In this document: positions 54,322 through 64,000 of the stretch, piece after piece
Position numbering within the stretch: the stretch's first letter is position 1
Layout: the number at the start of each line of letters is the position of its first letter
Assembly (NCBI GenBank): GCA_024291935.2
Contig: CM044316.1
Location: 8,858,501-8,922,500, forward strand
Source of the DNA: Okapia johnstoni
Lineage: Eukaryota; Chordata; Mammalia; Artiodactyla; Giraffidae
DNA length: 64,000 nt
Reading direction: 5' to 3'
Notes under the pieces: model-generated
Seen by the model: only the letters and a program-made list of their open reading frames with translations
Database searches by the model: none
What the model was told of the DNA's origin: nothing
Made by a program: the position numbers and the translations under genes

Positions 54322-57300
54322 CTGCAGGGGAAGGTGGGGCCAAAGCTTTAGAACCTCAAGCCGGCCCAGAAGGCTCTAGCAAGACAGGTGCAAGTTCTCT
54401 CTGCCTCGGGCCTGCAGCCATTCAATTAATGTCTGCTGAATGAATGAATGAATGGTTGGAGGGCTGCCAGGTGCCACATCTGAGCCGGCCCCCTGGCCCT
54501 GGCCTGGGCTGCCCTCGCCTTCACCCCCATGCCACTGCTCAGCCAACAGGCTCCTTCATTCAGCAACATTTAGCAATTAGTGCCCGCTCCGGGCCCTGCC
54601 CAGCCCCAGGACCAGGACCTCAGTCCCGAACTGTCATCAGGTCAGCACCCCACCTTTGTGCAGAGCCTCGTTGGTCATCCTGTTGACGTATCGGCCGCTG
54701 CTCTCAGGCACCAGCCACTTCATGACCATGTCCACGCAGCTCTTGCGATATGAGCTCCAGACGCTGCCGCTGAGGAAGAGGGTATGAGCGTCTCTCCCAG
54801 CCCTGGGCCCAACCCAGCCCTGCCCGCCGACCCTGCCTCACCTGGTCTGCCCTTTGACCTCAGTGAGGTCGCCCACGCTGACTGTCACAAAGATGCCCGT
54901 GTTGAGGTCCCATGCCACCTTGAGACTGGTGTGGTAGGTCTTTGGTCTACAGGAGGGAAAGCTGGTGAGCACAAGAGAAAGTGGGGGACTATAGGGTCCC
55001 TGAGCTTGAACCCAGGCTACCCTAAGGGGCTTTTATCTTTGGAGCAGTAATGGAATAGCCTATCCAAGCTTTGGGGGGTCAAGGGGAGTTTTATCATATG
55101 CCACCTCCCCACATTGAGATACCATGAGTGTAGGACCCTGCTGGGCAAGGGTGAGGGCGGGTCCTTGCCCACTCACCGGAGCTGGCCTTCCTCAGTTGGG
55201 GATGGGAATGCCAGGAGCAGCAGGCCAATGTTAATGAGGACCTGGTTGGTTTCTGGGCAGACCTGGGGGGTGGGGGGATGGACAGTGACAGCTACTGAGA
55301 GTGCCACCAAGAGCAGAGGAGGCCACGGACTGCCCTGCCCGACACCTGGACCCACCTCCAGGATGACAATATCATAGTCGCTAAAGGAACAGAACTGGTG
55401 ACCCCAAGTGGCGTCGTGGCGGATCACCTCGTTGATGACATACTCGAAGTCCAGCGTGAGCTGCTCGACTGTCAGGTACTGACCCTGTGGACAAGGGTAG
55501 CGGGAGAACTGTGCCCACCACCATCCCAGGAGGTGCCCCAGGAGCTGCCCCTTGGCCTGCCCGCCACCCACACCCACCTGGACGGCGGCCTGCTCCCGCA
55601 TGGGCCTCAGGTTGCGACCACGGAGATCAGTCACCACGAAGGGCAGGGAGATCTTGTCATCCTCGAACTCTGAGGGGGCAGGACACAGGGGTAGGGATGG
55701 CGGTGGGAGGCCTAGAAGCTCTCAAGGCCAACCTCCCATGCTTGGGGCCCTGCCCACCAGAAGGGCTCCCCGCTCACCATCCTCTGGCTCTGTCCCCTCA
55801 CCGGACCCCAGCACGTAATAAAGCTTGGTGTAGTTGACGTATCCAGGCTCCGGGGTGGGCGCCTCTGCTGCAGGGGGGCTGTCCCGGGGCACCACCTCCC
55901 CACCTGGGCCAAGGGGCTCAGAGGGCAGGCGGCAGCGGCTGCCTGAGGGCCCTGGGCAGGGGGATGGCCGGACTTCCTCCGAGGTCCCACCCTTGGCCTC
56001 TTTGGCCCGGCGGAAGATGTCAGCCACAAACTCCTTGGCTTTGGCAATGGCGGGCGAGGGATCGGGGGTCCCAGAGGGCCAGGCTGGGGCCGCTTCAGGG
56101 CAGAGGCTGGGGAGAACAGGGGGCAACTCTGGGCTCTGGGGTCCAGGGGGGCTGGGAGGGGCTGGGGGGTAGGTGGTGTGGTCATATAGGATCTGGCAGA
56201 AGCTGCTATCTCCTGGAACATAAACATAAAAAGTGAGGGAGGTAGAAGTCAATAGATGAGTTTAGGTCAGAATGCTCTCCTGACCTCCCTCATTACCCGG
56301 GGGTGGGGAGGCGTGGATCTTAGAAATCCAAGAGGAGACCCTTTTAGAAGACTTACATATGCTGAGATCAGTCTGAAACAACCAAAACGTAACACATGTT
56401 CATTCAAACCTTCCTCATAAGCATCTGCCATTATGCCCCATACTGAGGACACAGGAGTGAACAAGACAAAATTCCCTGCTCTTGGGAGCTGACATGTACG
56501 GATAACAGCAGTCATGTATGGATGTGAGAGTTGGACCATAAAGAAAGCTGAACGCTGAAAAATTGAAGATTTTGACCTGTGGTGCTGGAGAAGACTCTTG
56601 AGAGGCCCTTAGACTGCATAGAGATCAAACCAGTCAATCCTAAAGGAAATCAGTCCTGAATATTCATTGGAAGGAGTGATGCTGAAGCTGAAACTCAAAT
56701 ACTGTGGCCACCTGATTCGAAGAACTGACTCATTAGAAAAGACCCTGATGCTGGGAAAGATTGAAGGCAGAAAAAGAAGGGAATGACAGAGGATGATATG
56801 GTTGGATGGCATCACCGACTCGATAGACATGAGTTTGAGCAAACTCTGGGAGTTGGTGATGGACAGGGAAGCCTGGCATGCTGCAGTCCATGGGGTCACA
56901 AAGAATTAAACACGATTGAGCGATTGAACTGAACTAGGGAGCTGAGAGTCTATGATGACAGAAAATAAAAGCTACATAAGGGCTTCCCTGGTAGCTCAGT
57001 GGTAAAGAATCCACCTGCCAATGCAGGAGACACGGGTTCGATCCCTGATCTGGGATGATCCCACATGCCCAGGAACAAATAAGCCTGCATGCCACAACTG
57101 AACCCGTGCTCTAGAGCCACAATTACTGAAGCCCGCACAACTAGAGGCTCTGCTCTACAACAAGAGAAGCCACCTCAATGAGAACCCCATGCACCACAAC
57201 TAGAGAGCAGTCCCCACTCTACGCAACTAGAGAAATGCCCGCACAGCAATGAAGACCCAGCACAGTCAAATTTATAAGCCACAGAAGTCTGACAGTTTAC

Positions 57301-60300
57301 CACACTGTCTTCTGTCCTTTTCAACAGACCAGACAGACCAGCACAGGCACAGCCTGGCCGGATCCCAGGTCTCTCTGTGACTCCACCTGACTGGGGGCCA
57401 GATCTCCCTATGGAGAATCTCAGTGTGGCAAACCCAATGCATCCACCAAGCAGCACCACCGCCGGGCCCTGGGCTCTGCCTGCCCTGCTCCACTGGGCTC
57501 CCCTATAAGTAGCCCTTGTAGAGGGGAGCTGTCCTCTCAGTTCAGAGACTCAGGGCCAAGGCTCAGAGAAACTTGTCCAAGGTCACACTGAGAGATAATA
57601 CAAGTATGCCAACACACTCCTGTCTGCCATGGCGGTGGCACTTCTTCCGGAGAGGAGGTGGATGAGTGGAAAATGTTCGCGTCAAAACTCCCCCTCTGTG
57701 TAAATACCCTCCTAGGGTGAGAGGAGTGTCAGACACTGCTGACAATGTCCCTGGGCGGTGTGCACACGGCTGCATCCTGTCCCATTCGGTCCTTCCTAAC
57801 GGGGTGGGGAGCAGCTGCCCCGTCCAGGCCTAGCTTGTTGGGGGATCATGGTTTGGCGAGAAGCAGAGCCTTGCCCATGCTGGTACAGGAGGCCAGGGCA
57901 GGGGTGAGAGGCCCCTGGAAGAGCTTGAGGACAAGGCACACTGCCCCTTGCTGGTCTGTAGGCTCAGTTATATATACATATATAACATATACACGGCTTC
58001 CCCAGTGACTCAGAGGTAAAGAATCCACCTGCCAATGCAGGAGACCTGGGTTCAATCCCTGGGTTAGGAAGATCCCCTAGAGGAGGAAATGGCAACCCAC
58101 TCCAGTATTCTTGCCTGGAGAATCCCCATGGACAGAGGAGCCTGGCGGACTACAGTCCATGGGATCACAGTCATACATGACTGAAGCAACTGAGCACACA
58201 CACATGAGCATATATATAGAATCCTCGTCTCACGTCCATCCTCCTCCCTCCCCAAGGGGCAATCATTTTAAATGCAGGTAGTTGATATCTTTTGTTTTGG
58301 CCATGCTACTCAGTCTGTAGGATCTTAGGTCCTCTCCAACCAGGGACTGAACCTGGGCCCTCGCAGTGAAAATGTGGAATCCTAACCACTGGACCCCTGG
58401 GGAAGTCCCAGTGGTCACCTTTATCAGACTGGGTTCTGGCATAACTGAAGCACATCTTAAACTCATATAAATGGCATCAGTAACAGGTTACAGATCTCCG
58501 TGTGGTTTTTTTGCACGTGAACACGTCTTTAAGGCACACTCTCCACAGACAGGCATGCTGGGGTACTCCCTGCTGATCTGGGGGAGGTAACCATACAGTC
58601 CTACCTTCCCAAATGCCAAGCGGCCCCCAGCTTCTGCCACTAAAGCCTCGGACATGCTTAGGCACAGGGCTGCTGCTGGGCCACAGGCACCTTCTGTTGC
58701 CATTAAGGCCCTGGGAGAGCAGGAGCCCACCGCCCCCAGCCCCACGTCAGCAACAGCCAAAACCATAAGAAGGCCCTCTGTGCACTAACCACTCCCTTAA
58801 GTTTTTAATCAACCTTTCTCTCTTTGAATAGAAGGACGCACTGCACTGTCCAGCATGGTGGACAGTGGCTGACCGCATGTGACTATTTGAACTTGACATC
58901 ACTAAAATTAAACAACTCAGTTCCTTGGTCACATGAGCCACTGTCAAGTGGCTACTGGTGGCAGCTGTAGCAGACACCCCAGATATGGACCCTCTTAGCC
59001 CCATGGAAAGTTCCAGTAGGCAGTGCTGGGGCGGGGGTTGGGGAGGCAGGGTGGCTGGGTTTGGAGCCCACACTGCCACTTCCTGAACGAGGGACTTCAC
59101 CTCTCCGGGGTCTCAGTCACTTCATCTGTGACGCGGGGTAGTGATGGCACCAACCTCAAGGGGTGGCTTGGCCAAGTCATTGGGTCACAGGGCCCCAAGG
59201 CTGGGAGCGCGTACGCAGGGCCTGTCGGCAGACCCAGGGGCCTACCTGCCGAGTGCACCGAGACGGCGCAGGCCACTAGAGAGTAGCTGGTGTTGAGCAG
59301 CACCACCTGGTCCTTCTTGAGCTGGAAGGCGGGCTGGAAAGTGGGGAAGGGGTAGACCACCTGGTACTTGGTGTGCAGCATGAAGCCATGCCGCAGGCAC
59401 TGCGCACTCGGGTCACCTGCAGCGACACAGGCCATGCGGGCTCAGCTGTGGCCGTGGGGCAGGGAAGCAGGGCCCCCAGAGTCCCCGGCCCCCGCCCCTC
59501 ACCTGGGTGGGCGCGGCTGGCGTCCCGGCAGGCGGCACAGCGGCCCGGTGGCGGCACAGCCACGGTGCTGATGTAGATGTCCCGGTGGTTCTCGTCGCTC
59601 ATCACCATCATGTTCATGAGCATGCCGTTGGCTGAGCGGGTGCTAGGGGCCGGCGGAGCCTCAGAGCCTGGCCTGGGGGCCCGCCCCCACCCACTCCCCA
59701 CCACCCTATCCCCAAGTCTCACTTGAAGCCGAAGACAATGACCTTGGAGGCGTCACTGGGCCACTCACACACGGTCAGGTATAGGTCACTGTAGATCTCC
59801 TCGTCCTGGAAGAGCCGCACCTGGCGGACCTGAGCAGCAGGTTCTCGTGGGGGTGGGGTCCGAGCGGGCCGGGGCCAACCTGAGGCTGCACCTGCTGGCA
59901 GTCTCAGGCCAGGGAGCCCCAAGCGGCCTTCACCCCACACCCCCCTCTGCCATCCTGAGAATACACTGAGGAGGCTCATAAGAATTTCCCCTCACAGGTG
60001 GGGGACACAGGGAGGCCAGGCCTAGGACAGGATGCAGCCAGACCCATCGGTTTCAAGCCCAACCACTCTGAGATCGGTTCACCTCTCTGAACTCACGTGG
60101 AAACTGGGGTAACGGAACTCACCTCCTGGAGTGGGACATTCGAGGAGTCAAGGTCAGGGCTAAACCAGGCATGGCAGCCTGCTTGGTCCTAACAGATCTA
60201 ATGGGTCCCTCCTGCCCTGAGCCATCAGAGCATAGGAAATCCCGCCATTTACCCACTTTCAGCTCTGAAGATGGCAACTGCCTACAGTTCGACCTAACAC

Positions 60301-62682
60301 TTGGAGTTCTGACAACGGCCCCGTGAGTACACTATCTTCAATTTGTGGCCATGGATCAGGAGGGAGGTGCCCAGCGCCCGGCCTGGCCCTACCAGCTTGA
60401 GCTTGCTGTGCACGTTGAACTCCCACCAGTACAGGTGGTAGATGTAGAAAGAGAAGTCGTCGTCCCCACTGCTGCTCGTGTAGGAGAGAACGTAACGGCC
60501 ACACTTGGAAAAGCCCAGGAAGATATGTCTGTGGGGATGGCAGGGAGGGGCCAATGGCCAGGTCAGGGCCAGCCAGCCGCCCCACCCCGCCAACCCATGC
60601 CTGGCCCCCGCCTCACCCTGCATAGAGGAAGTCTTCATCCACAATGTTCTTGAGAGAGACGCAGACCCTGGGTGGCAGCTTCCGGAAGAGGCGAGGAGAG
60701 AGCTGCCCACTGATCTGGGGAAGGGGCAGCCAGGGCTCTTGAGACACCACGTGGTAGAAGCGGCTTGCAGTGCCCCCAGTCCCCTCACCCAAGGCAGAGC
60801 AACACCTCTGGGGTCCAGCCCAGCCACATAGGCCTACTTTCTACCAACCATAACGGTCCAGGGTGGTCCAAGCACTGGAAGGTGTGAATGGCTTGAGCCT
60901 GTCTCTCCACCAGGGCCCCATGCCACCCTCCCAACTCCACAGCCTAAGGGTTCCTCTTGCCTGCGGTTTCCCTGGTGGCTCAGATAGTAAAGAACCTGCC
61001 TGCAAATGCAGGAGACGTAAGAGACATGGTTCGACCCCTGGGTCGGGAAGATCCCTGGAGAAGGGAATGGCCACCCATTCCAGTATTCCTGCCTGGAGAA
61101 TTCCATGGACAGAGAAGCCTGGCAGGCTATAGTCCATGGAGTCACAAAGAGTTGGACACGACTGAGTGACTGACATTTTCACACCTTCCTCTTGTCTAAG
61201 CCCCCAGGCTGTGAGGACTATCACTGGCATTGGCTCCCCCAGTCACTCCTGGCCCACACTGGGCCACCTAGCTGTCTTCCTGAAGTCTACCTGAAGGCAC
61301 AGTGAGCTGTGGACATCAAGGACCACTAAGGAGGCTGAGATGGGGCCTTGACCAACTCCACTCACCTGTTCCCAACCCACCAGTCTATACACGGGGTGCT
61401 TAGGTCCCTGGGGGCCTGTCTGTTGAGGCAGACAGAAGGGTAAACCTGACCAGTGACCGTCCAACTCCTGCCCGACTCCCCTTTCTCAACTAACAGCCGC
61501 CCTCCAATTGACTCCCTCATCCCAAAACTTCAAGGAAGGTTTTAGGCGGGGAACAGGCCCAAGTTGAGCACTGAGGAATCAGAGCACCTCAGATCCTGCC
61601 ACCCAGTCTAATGGGGGAGATGCAGCCCAGCCCTGGAGAAGATCCCAGAGTGGAACAACCCTGTCAGCGAGGCCCAGGCTGACCAGGAGACACAGTCCCC
61701 GTCCACGGAGCTTCCAAGCTAAGGGCGGAGCCATAGCCCAACCCAGGGAGCAATCAGGCTGAGGGTGGGAACTGTCCCTGCTCCAGGAGCTCTAGTCAAA
61801 AGGAGAAGACACAGCCCTGCCCTCATAGAGTTCCCAGCCTGATGGAGAAGACGGCACGACTCCTGACCCACGCAGACACAGACCTGCCCCAGTTGCTGCT
61901 GACCTGACAGCAGATTTACACGCTTGCCCTCCCAGAGGTGGCAACCCGATGGGGGAAAAGATCCCAGCACGCTGAGAGTTTAGTCTCATGGGGAGACAGA
62001 GCCTTGCTCAGGTAGCTGAAGATCAGGCCATCTCCAGGGAGCTCCCTCCCATTCAATGGGGGAGGCAGTTACAGGAACTCCCAGCTCTCCTGTGGTCAGA
62101 GCTGGACAGAGAGAGGAACCCCAGGCGGAGGAATCCCAAAGCCGGTAGCAGAGACTGTGCCAAGGGGGCGGTAAGGCTCCATAACGGAGGGGCCGTGGGA
62201 GCAGGGTTTTGAAAAACGAGTCTGACCCTGCGTCGCCCCCTTCCTCCTCACTCCTCCAGCGGCCTCTAAGGCCCCCTTCATCCAAGCCCGTCCTCAGGAC
62301 CCCGCCCCCAGCCCCTCCATCCAAGCCCTCTCCCAGGGACCCCGCCCCCAACTCCCTCCATCCAAACTCCCGCCGCAGCCCCCCCAATCTAAGCTCTCTC
62401 CCCGGGGCCCCGCCCAACCCCCTTCCTCCAAGCCCCCTCCCCCGGGGCTCCGCCCCCAACCCCTCACCCCGCGAACGCCCTCCCTCCCGCCGCCTCCCTC
62501 GTCCCTCCTCCCTTCCCTCTGACGCGCTCCTAGGAGATTCCAGGCCTCACCTTGACCCGCTCCAGCTGCTTGAGGACGTGCTCCCGCCGCCGCCCCGCTG
62601 CCCGCTTTCCCCCGGCGCCCCCGGGGCCGCCGCCGCCGCTCCCGGCCCCACTGTTCCGCTCCGATTTCGAGCTGGGCGCCAT
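54266..62682 (-). CDS. DCAF15: DCAF15, DDB1- and CUL4-associated factor 15 (whole coding span, 13 exons)
   Basis: DCAF15 is the substrate receptor of a CUL4-DDB1-DDA1 E3 ubiquitin ligase and is the receptor engaged by aryl-sulfonamide degraders that recruit RBM39. Minus-strand exons in order are 62551-62682, 60617-60714, 60393-60528, 59723-59829, 59503-59642, 59246-59416, 55778-56212, 55578-55669, 55356-55484, 55177-55262, 54842-54946, 54654-54769 and 54266-54321. All are GT-AG and all phases join. The total of 1,803 bp gives 600 codons plus stop, the length I recall for human. The protein starts [19 protein letters not shown] and ends SERYTWIVL. The N-terminal and C-terminal halves are conserved; the Pro/Ser-rich linker in exon 7 is divergent. 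The frame is intact throughout. Confidence 0.97.
54654..54769 (-). CDS. DCAF15: DCAF15 exon 12
   Basis: It encodes [20 protein letters not shown], then [18 protein letters not shown]. Acceptor TTCCTCAG, donor G|GTGGGG. Confidence 0.95.
54842..54946 (-). CDS. DCAF15: DCAF15 exon 11
   Basis: It encodes [24 protein letters not shown] sequence (TGIF followed by [15 protein letters not shown]). Acceptor TCCTGTAG, donor AG|GTGAGG. Confidence 0.94.
55177..55262 (-). CDS. DCAF15: DCAF15 exon 10
   Basis: It encodes [20 protein letters not shown], then SPTEEGQL and two bases of R. Acceptor CCCCCAG, donor CG|GTGAGT. Confidence 0.95.
55356..55484 (-). CDS. DCAF15: DCAF15 exon 9
   Basis: It encodes [20 protein letters not shown], then [20 protein letters not shown] and ILE, in phase 0-0. 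Acceptor GTCCACAG, donor GAG|GTGGGT. Confidence 0.96.
55578..55669 (-). CDS. DCAF15: DCAF15 exon 8
   Basis: It encodes [20 protein letters not shown], then [10 protein letters not shown]. Acceptor CCCCTCAG, donor CAG|GTGGGT. Confidence 0.95.
55778..56212 (-). CDS. DCAF15: DCAF15 exon 7 (Pro/Ser-rich linker)
   Basis: This is the largest exon (435 bp). It starts [20 protein letters not shown], carries a divergent Pro-rich linker, then the conserved [20 protein letters not shown], and ends near [20 protein letters not shown]. Acceptor ATGTTCCAG, donor G|GTGAGC. Confidence 0.95.
56213..59245 (-). other. DCAF15 intron 6 with repeats
   Basis: An ART2A/BovB-type copy (+) lies at 56500-56930, CHR-1-like at 56980-57275 (+), Bov-tA at 57995-58200 (+) and a short SINE at 58290-58410 (-). 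57280-57960 and 58420-59240 are unique without a gene. Confidence 0.65.
59246..59416 (-). CDS. DCAF15: DCAF15 exon 6
   Basis: It encodes [20 protein letters not shown], then [20 protein letters not shown] and [16 protein letters not shown]. Acceptor GCTGCAG, donor G|GTAGGC. Confidence 0.95.
59503..59642 (-). CDS. DCAF15: DCAF15 exon 5
   Basis: It encodes [20 protein letters not shown], then [18 protein letters not shown] and RDASRAHP. The CxxC-like PPPGRCAAC segment is conserved in human. Acceptor CCCCTAG, donor G|GTGAGG. Confidence 0.95.
59723..59829 (-). CDS. DCAF15: DCAF15 exon 4
   Basis: It encodes [20 protein letters not shown], then [15 protein letters not shown] and two bases of N. 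Acceptor CTGCTCAG, donor AA|GTGAGA. Confidence 0.95.
60393..60528 (-). CDS. DCAF15: DCAF15 exon 3
   Basis: It encodes [20 protein letters not shown], then [20 protein letters not shown] and SKLKL. Acceptor CCCCACAG, donor CTG|GTAGGG. This is the beginning of the WD40-like/DDB1-contacting N-terminal part. Confidence 0.95.
60617..60714 (-). CDS. DCAF15: DCAF15 exon 2
   Basis: It encodes [20 protein letters not shown], then [12 protein letters not shown] plus two bases of G. Acceptor TTCCCCAG, donor GG|GTGAGG. Confidence 0.95.
60715..62550 (-). other. DCAF15 intron 1
   Basis: A plus-strand Bov-tA SINE lies at 60965-61180. 61550-62050 repeats MIR-like/clerical simple motifs without a clear family, and 62220-62520 is a C-rich tandem-like tract with recurring CCTCCATCCAAGCCC and GACCCCGCCCCCA units. 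No gene is seen. Confidence 0.55.
62551..62682 (-). CDS. DCAF15: DCAF15 exon 1 (start codon)
   Basis: ATG is at 62682-62680, inside a YY1-like AAAATGGCGCC. It encodes a Ser/Gly-rich leader, then [19 protein letters not shown]. The donor AAG|GTGAGG is on the minus strand. An upstream in-frame GTG would add 16 residues but lacks support. Confidence 0.95.
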
Positions 62683-62689
62683 TTTCACC

Positions 62690-63160
62690 CCCTCCCTCCA
62701 CTTCCGGAGCAACCGGCCTCTTCGCCCCACCCCCGCCGCCTCTTCATTGGCCGTTGCTCGACACTGCGGCCCGCGGGTTGGGTGACAGCCCGCACTCTGG
62801 CCTTTTTCCCGCTACGCCTGTCCATCACTGCCACCTCGACCTTTGATTGGTAGAGACGGTACAGTCCCGGCGGCCCGTCGCCGTATTCCCGCCTTCCCGC
62901 AAGGACGCACCCGTCAGAGGCCCCATTTGCGCCCCTCGCTGAGATGACTTTGACCCAATAGGCAGAAGACCCTATCCGTCTCCAGGGCGTCACGCCCCCT
63001 TGTGGCTGGTGGGTTTCCATGGAGATCCAGGCGGTCCTGGCCCGTGGGCGGGGCGATGGGCGCCTGTGGTCCAGAAGGGTCATAATCCCCAGCCCAAGGA
63101 TATCCGCGCCCAGTCCGGGTACAGCGGAGGCCTGGCAAACATCTTGGGGCCACCGGCCGG
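62690..63160 (-). promoter_or_regulatory. DCAF15 CpG-island promoter
   Basis: CpG-dense unique sequence surrounds the DCAF15 start. An ETS-type CCGGAAGTG (minus strand, 62707-62699) lies about 17 bp upstream of the ATG. Minus-strand CCAAT boxes occur at 62750-62746 and near 62849, and a plus-strand CCAAT at about 62954. No TATA box is seen. The ETS site so near the ATG suggests a very short 5' UTR. Confidence 0.75.
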
Positions 63161-63199
63161 GCTGAGGAAGGGGATTTACAAAATAAAAGGATGAAATTG

Positions 63200-64000
63200 A
63201 TTAAAACATCTTTCAGGACTTCCCTGGCGGTCCAGTTGTTTCAGGACATGGCTTCAACTGCAGGAGGTATGGGTTCCATCCCTTGTCCAGGGACTAACAT
63301 CCCACGGTGCAGAGGAGTGTGAGAAAAAAAAATTCAGATGGACTGGCGGGCTGCCTGACCAGATCATGATGATGGTAATAACAACAACATTAATCACTTA
63401 TATAGTACTTTACACTTGCCAGAAACAGTTCTGCGCTTAGAATCCTATGTAGCAGATCGCTGTTATGCCCATTTTATAGATAATAATAATAACAGTTGTT
63501 TAATGTCAGATATAAGTATCATCTTCCTGTGCTTTAGCTTATTTAACTTTTTCAAAGCCGTTTTGGAGATGGATCCTTTTATTATCTTCATTTTAAACGT
63601 GGTGAAACTGAGGCTTACAGTGTACTGCTCCTGAACACCTGGCACATATACACCTCAGATGCGTGGGTGTTGTGACCATAATTAGAGAATAATAGAATGG
63701 ATCTGGCTTTCATATTCTTCCAACCTCTGTCTTCACTTATTCAGTAAATACTTATTGAGCACCTACTATGTTCAGTGAATAAGACAGGGCTTATTTATTT
63801 ATGTGGCTGTATCAGGCCTTAGTTGCATCATGGGAAATCTTTTGTTGATTGCAGCACACAGACTCTCTAGTTGTGCTGCATAGACTCCAGAGTGCATGGG
63901 CTCAGTAGTTGCAGCTGGTGGGCTTAGATGCCTCATGGCATGTGGGATCTTAGTTCCCCCACCAGAGATCAAATCAGTGTCCCTTGCATTGCAAGGCAGA
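63200..64000. repeat. Repeats upstream of DCAF15
   Basis: A short tRNA-derived SINE (+) lies at 63215-63330. MIR/L2-like text at 63370-63620 and 63725-63785 (TTATTGAGCACCTACTATGT). A CHR-1-like SINE (-) starts near 63790 and runs past the window end. Confidence 0.6.

Overview
The window is a gene-containing stretch of a bovid (cattle-like ruminant) nuclear genome. This rests on dense ruminant-specific SINEs (Bov-tA/Bov-A type, tRNA-derived CHR-type), ART2A/BovB-type repeats, artiodactyl L1 ends, GT-AG introns and CpG-island promoters. The species within the bovids cannot be read from the sequence.

Layout. (1) 1-19,100 holds no gene I can support. It is intergenic DNA upstream of RFX1, built almost entirely from SINEs, L1 remnants, MIR, hAT-Charlie-type elements and TG microsatellites. 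Nested insertions with visible target-site duplications allow relative dating. (2) 19,150-20,850 is the CpG-island promoter of RFX1, with CRE sites, three CCAAT boxes and a GC-rich noncoding exon 1 ending at 20,390. (3) 20,391-53,675 is RFX1 on the plus strand: 20 coding exons (exons 2-21) from ATG 28,208 to the conserved stop at 52,400-52,402, then a 3' UTR with AATAAA at 53,651. (4) 53,775-62,700 is DCAF15 on the minus strand: 13 coding exons, ATG 62,682-62,680, stop 54,268-54,266, intact 600-codon frame. The two genes converge tail to tail with roughly 100 bp between transcript ends. (5) 62,690-63,200 is the DCAF15 CpG-island promoter, followed by repeats to the end.

Functions. RFX1 is a winged-helix transcription factor that binds X-box DNA through its RFX domain (exons 10-11) and dimerises through C-terminal domains. 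DCAF15 is a substrate receptor of the CUL4-DDB1 ubiquitin ligase. They are neighbours, not a pathway.

Most interesting observations. (a) A possible unannotated alternative first exon of RFX1 at about 35,037-35,158 has a TATA box, a consensus Kozak ATG, a GTGAGT donor and the right phase to splice into exon 3. It would replace the N-terminal activation region. (b) A possible 375-bp in-frame cassette exon (39,866-40,240) lies between exons 7 and 8. (c) X-box-like sites, the DNA target of RFX1 itself, lie over the RFX1 start codon, in introns 3 and 8 and as half-sites at the promoter, which would fit autoregulation. (d) RFX1 as written here carries two reading-frame breaks (exons 4 and 21) in otherwise perfectly conserved coding sequence, most likely sequence or assembly indels. 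No prokaryotic-type system, CRISPR array or true tRNA/rRNA gene was seen.
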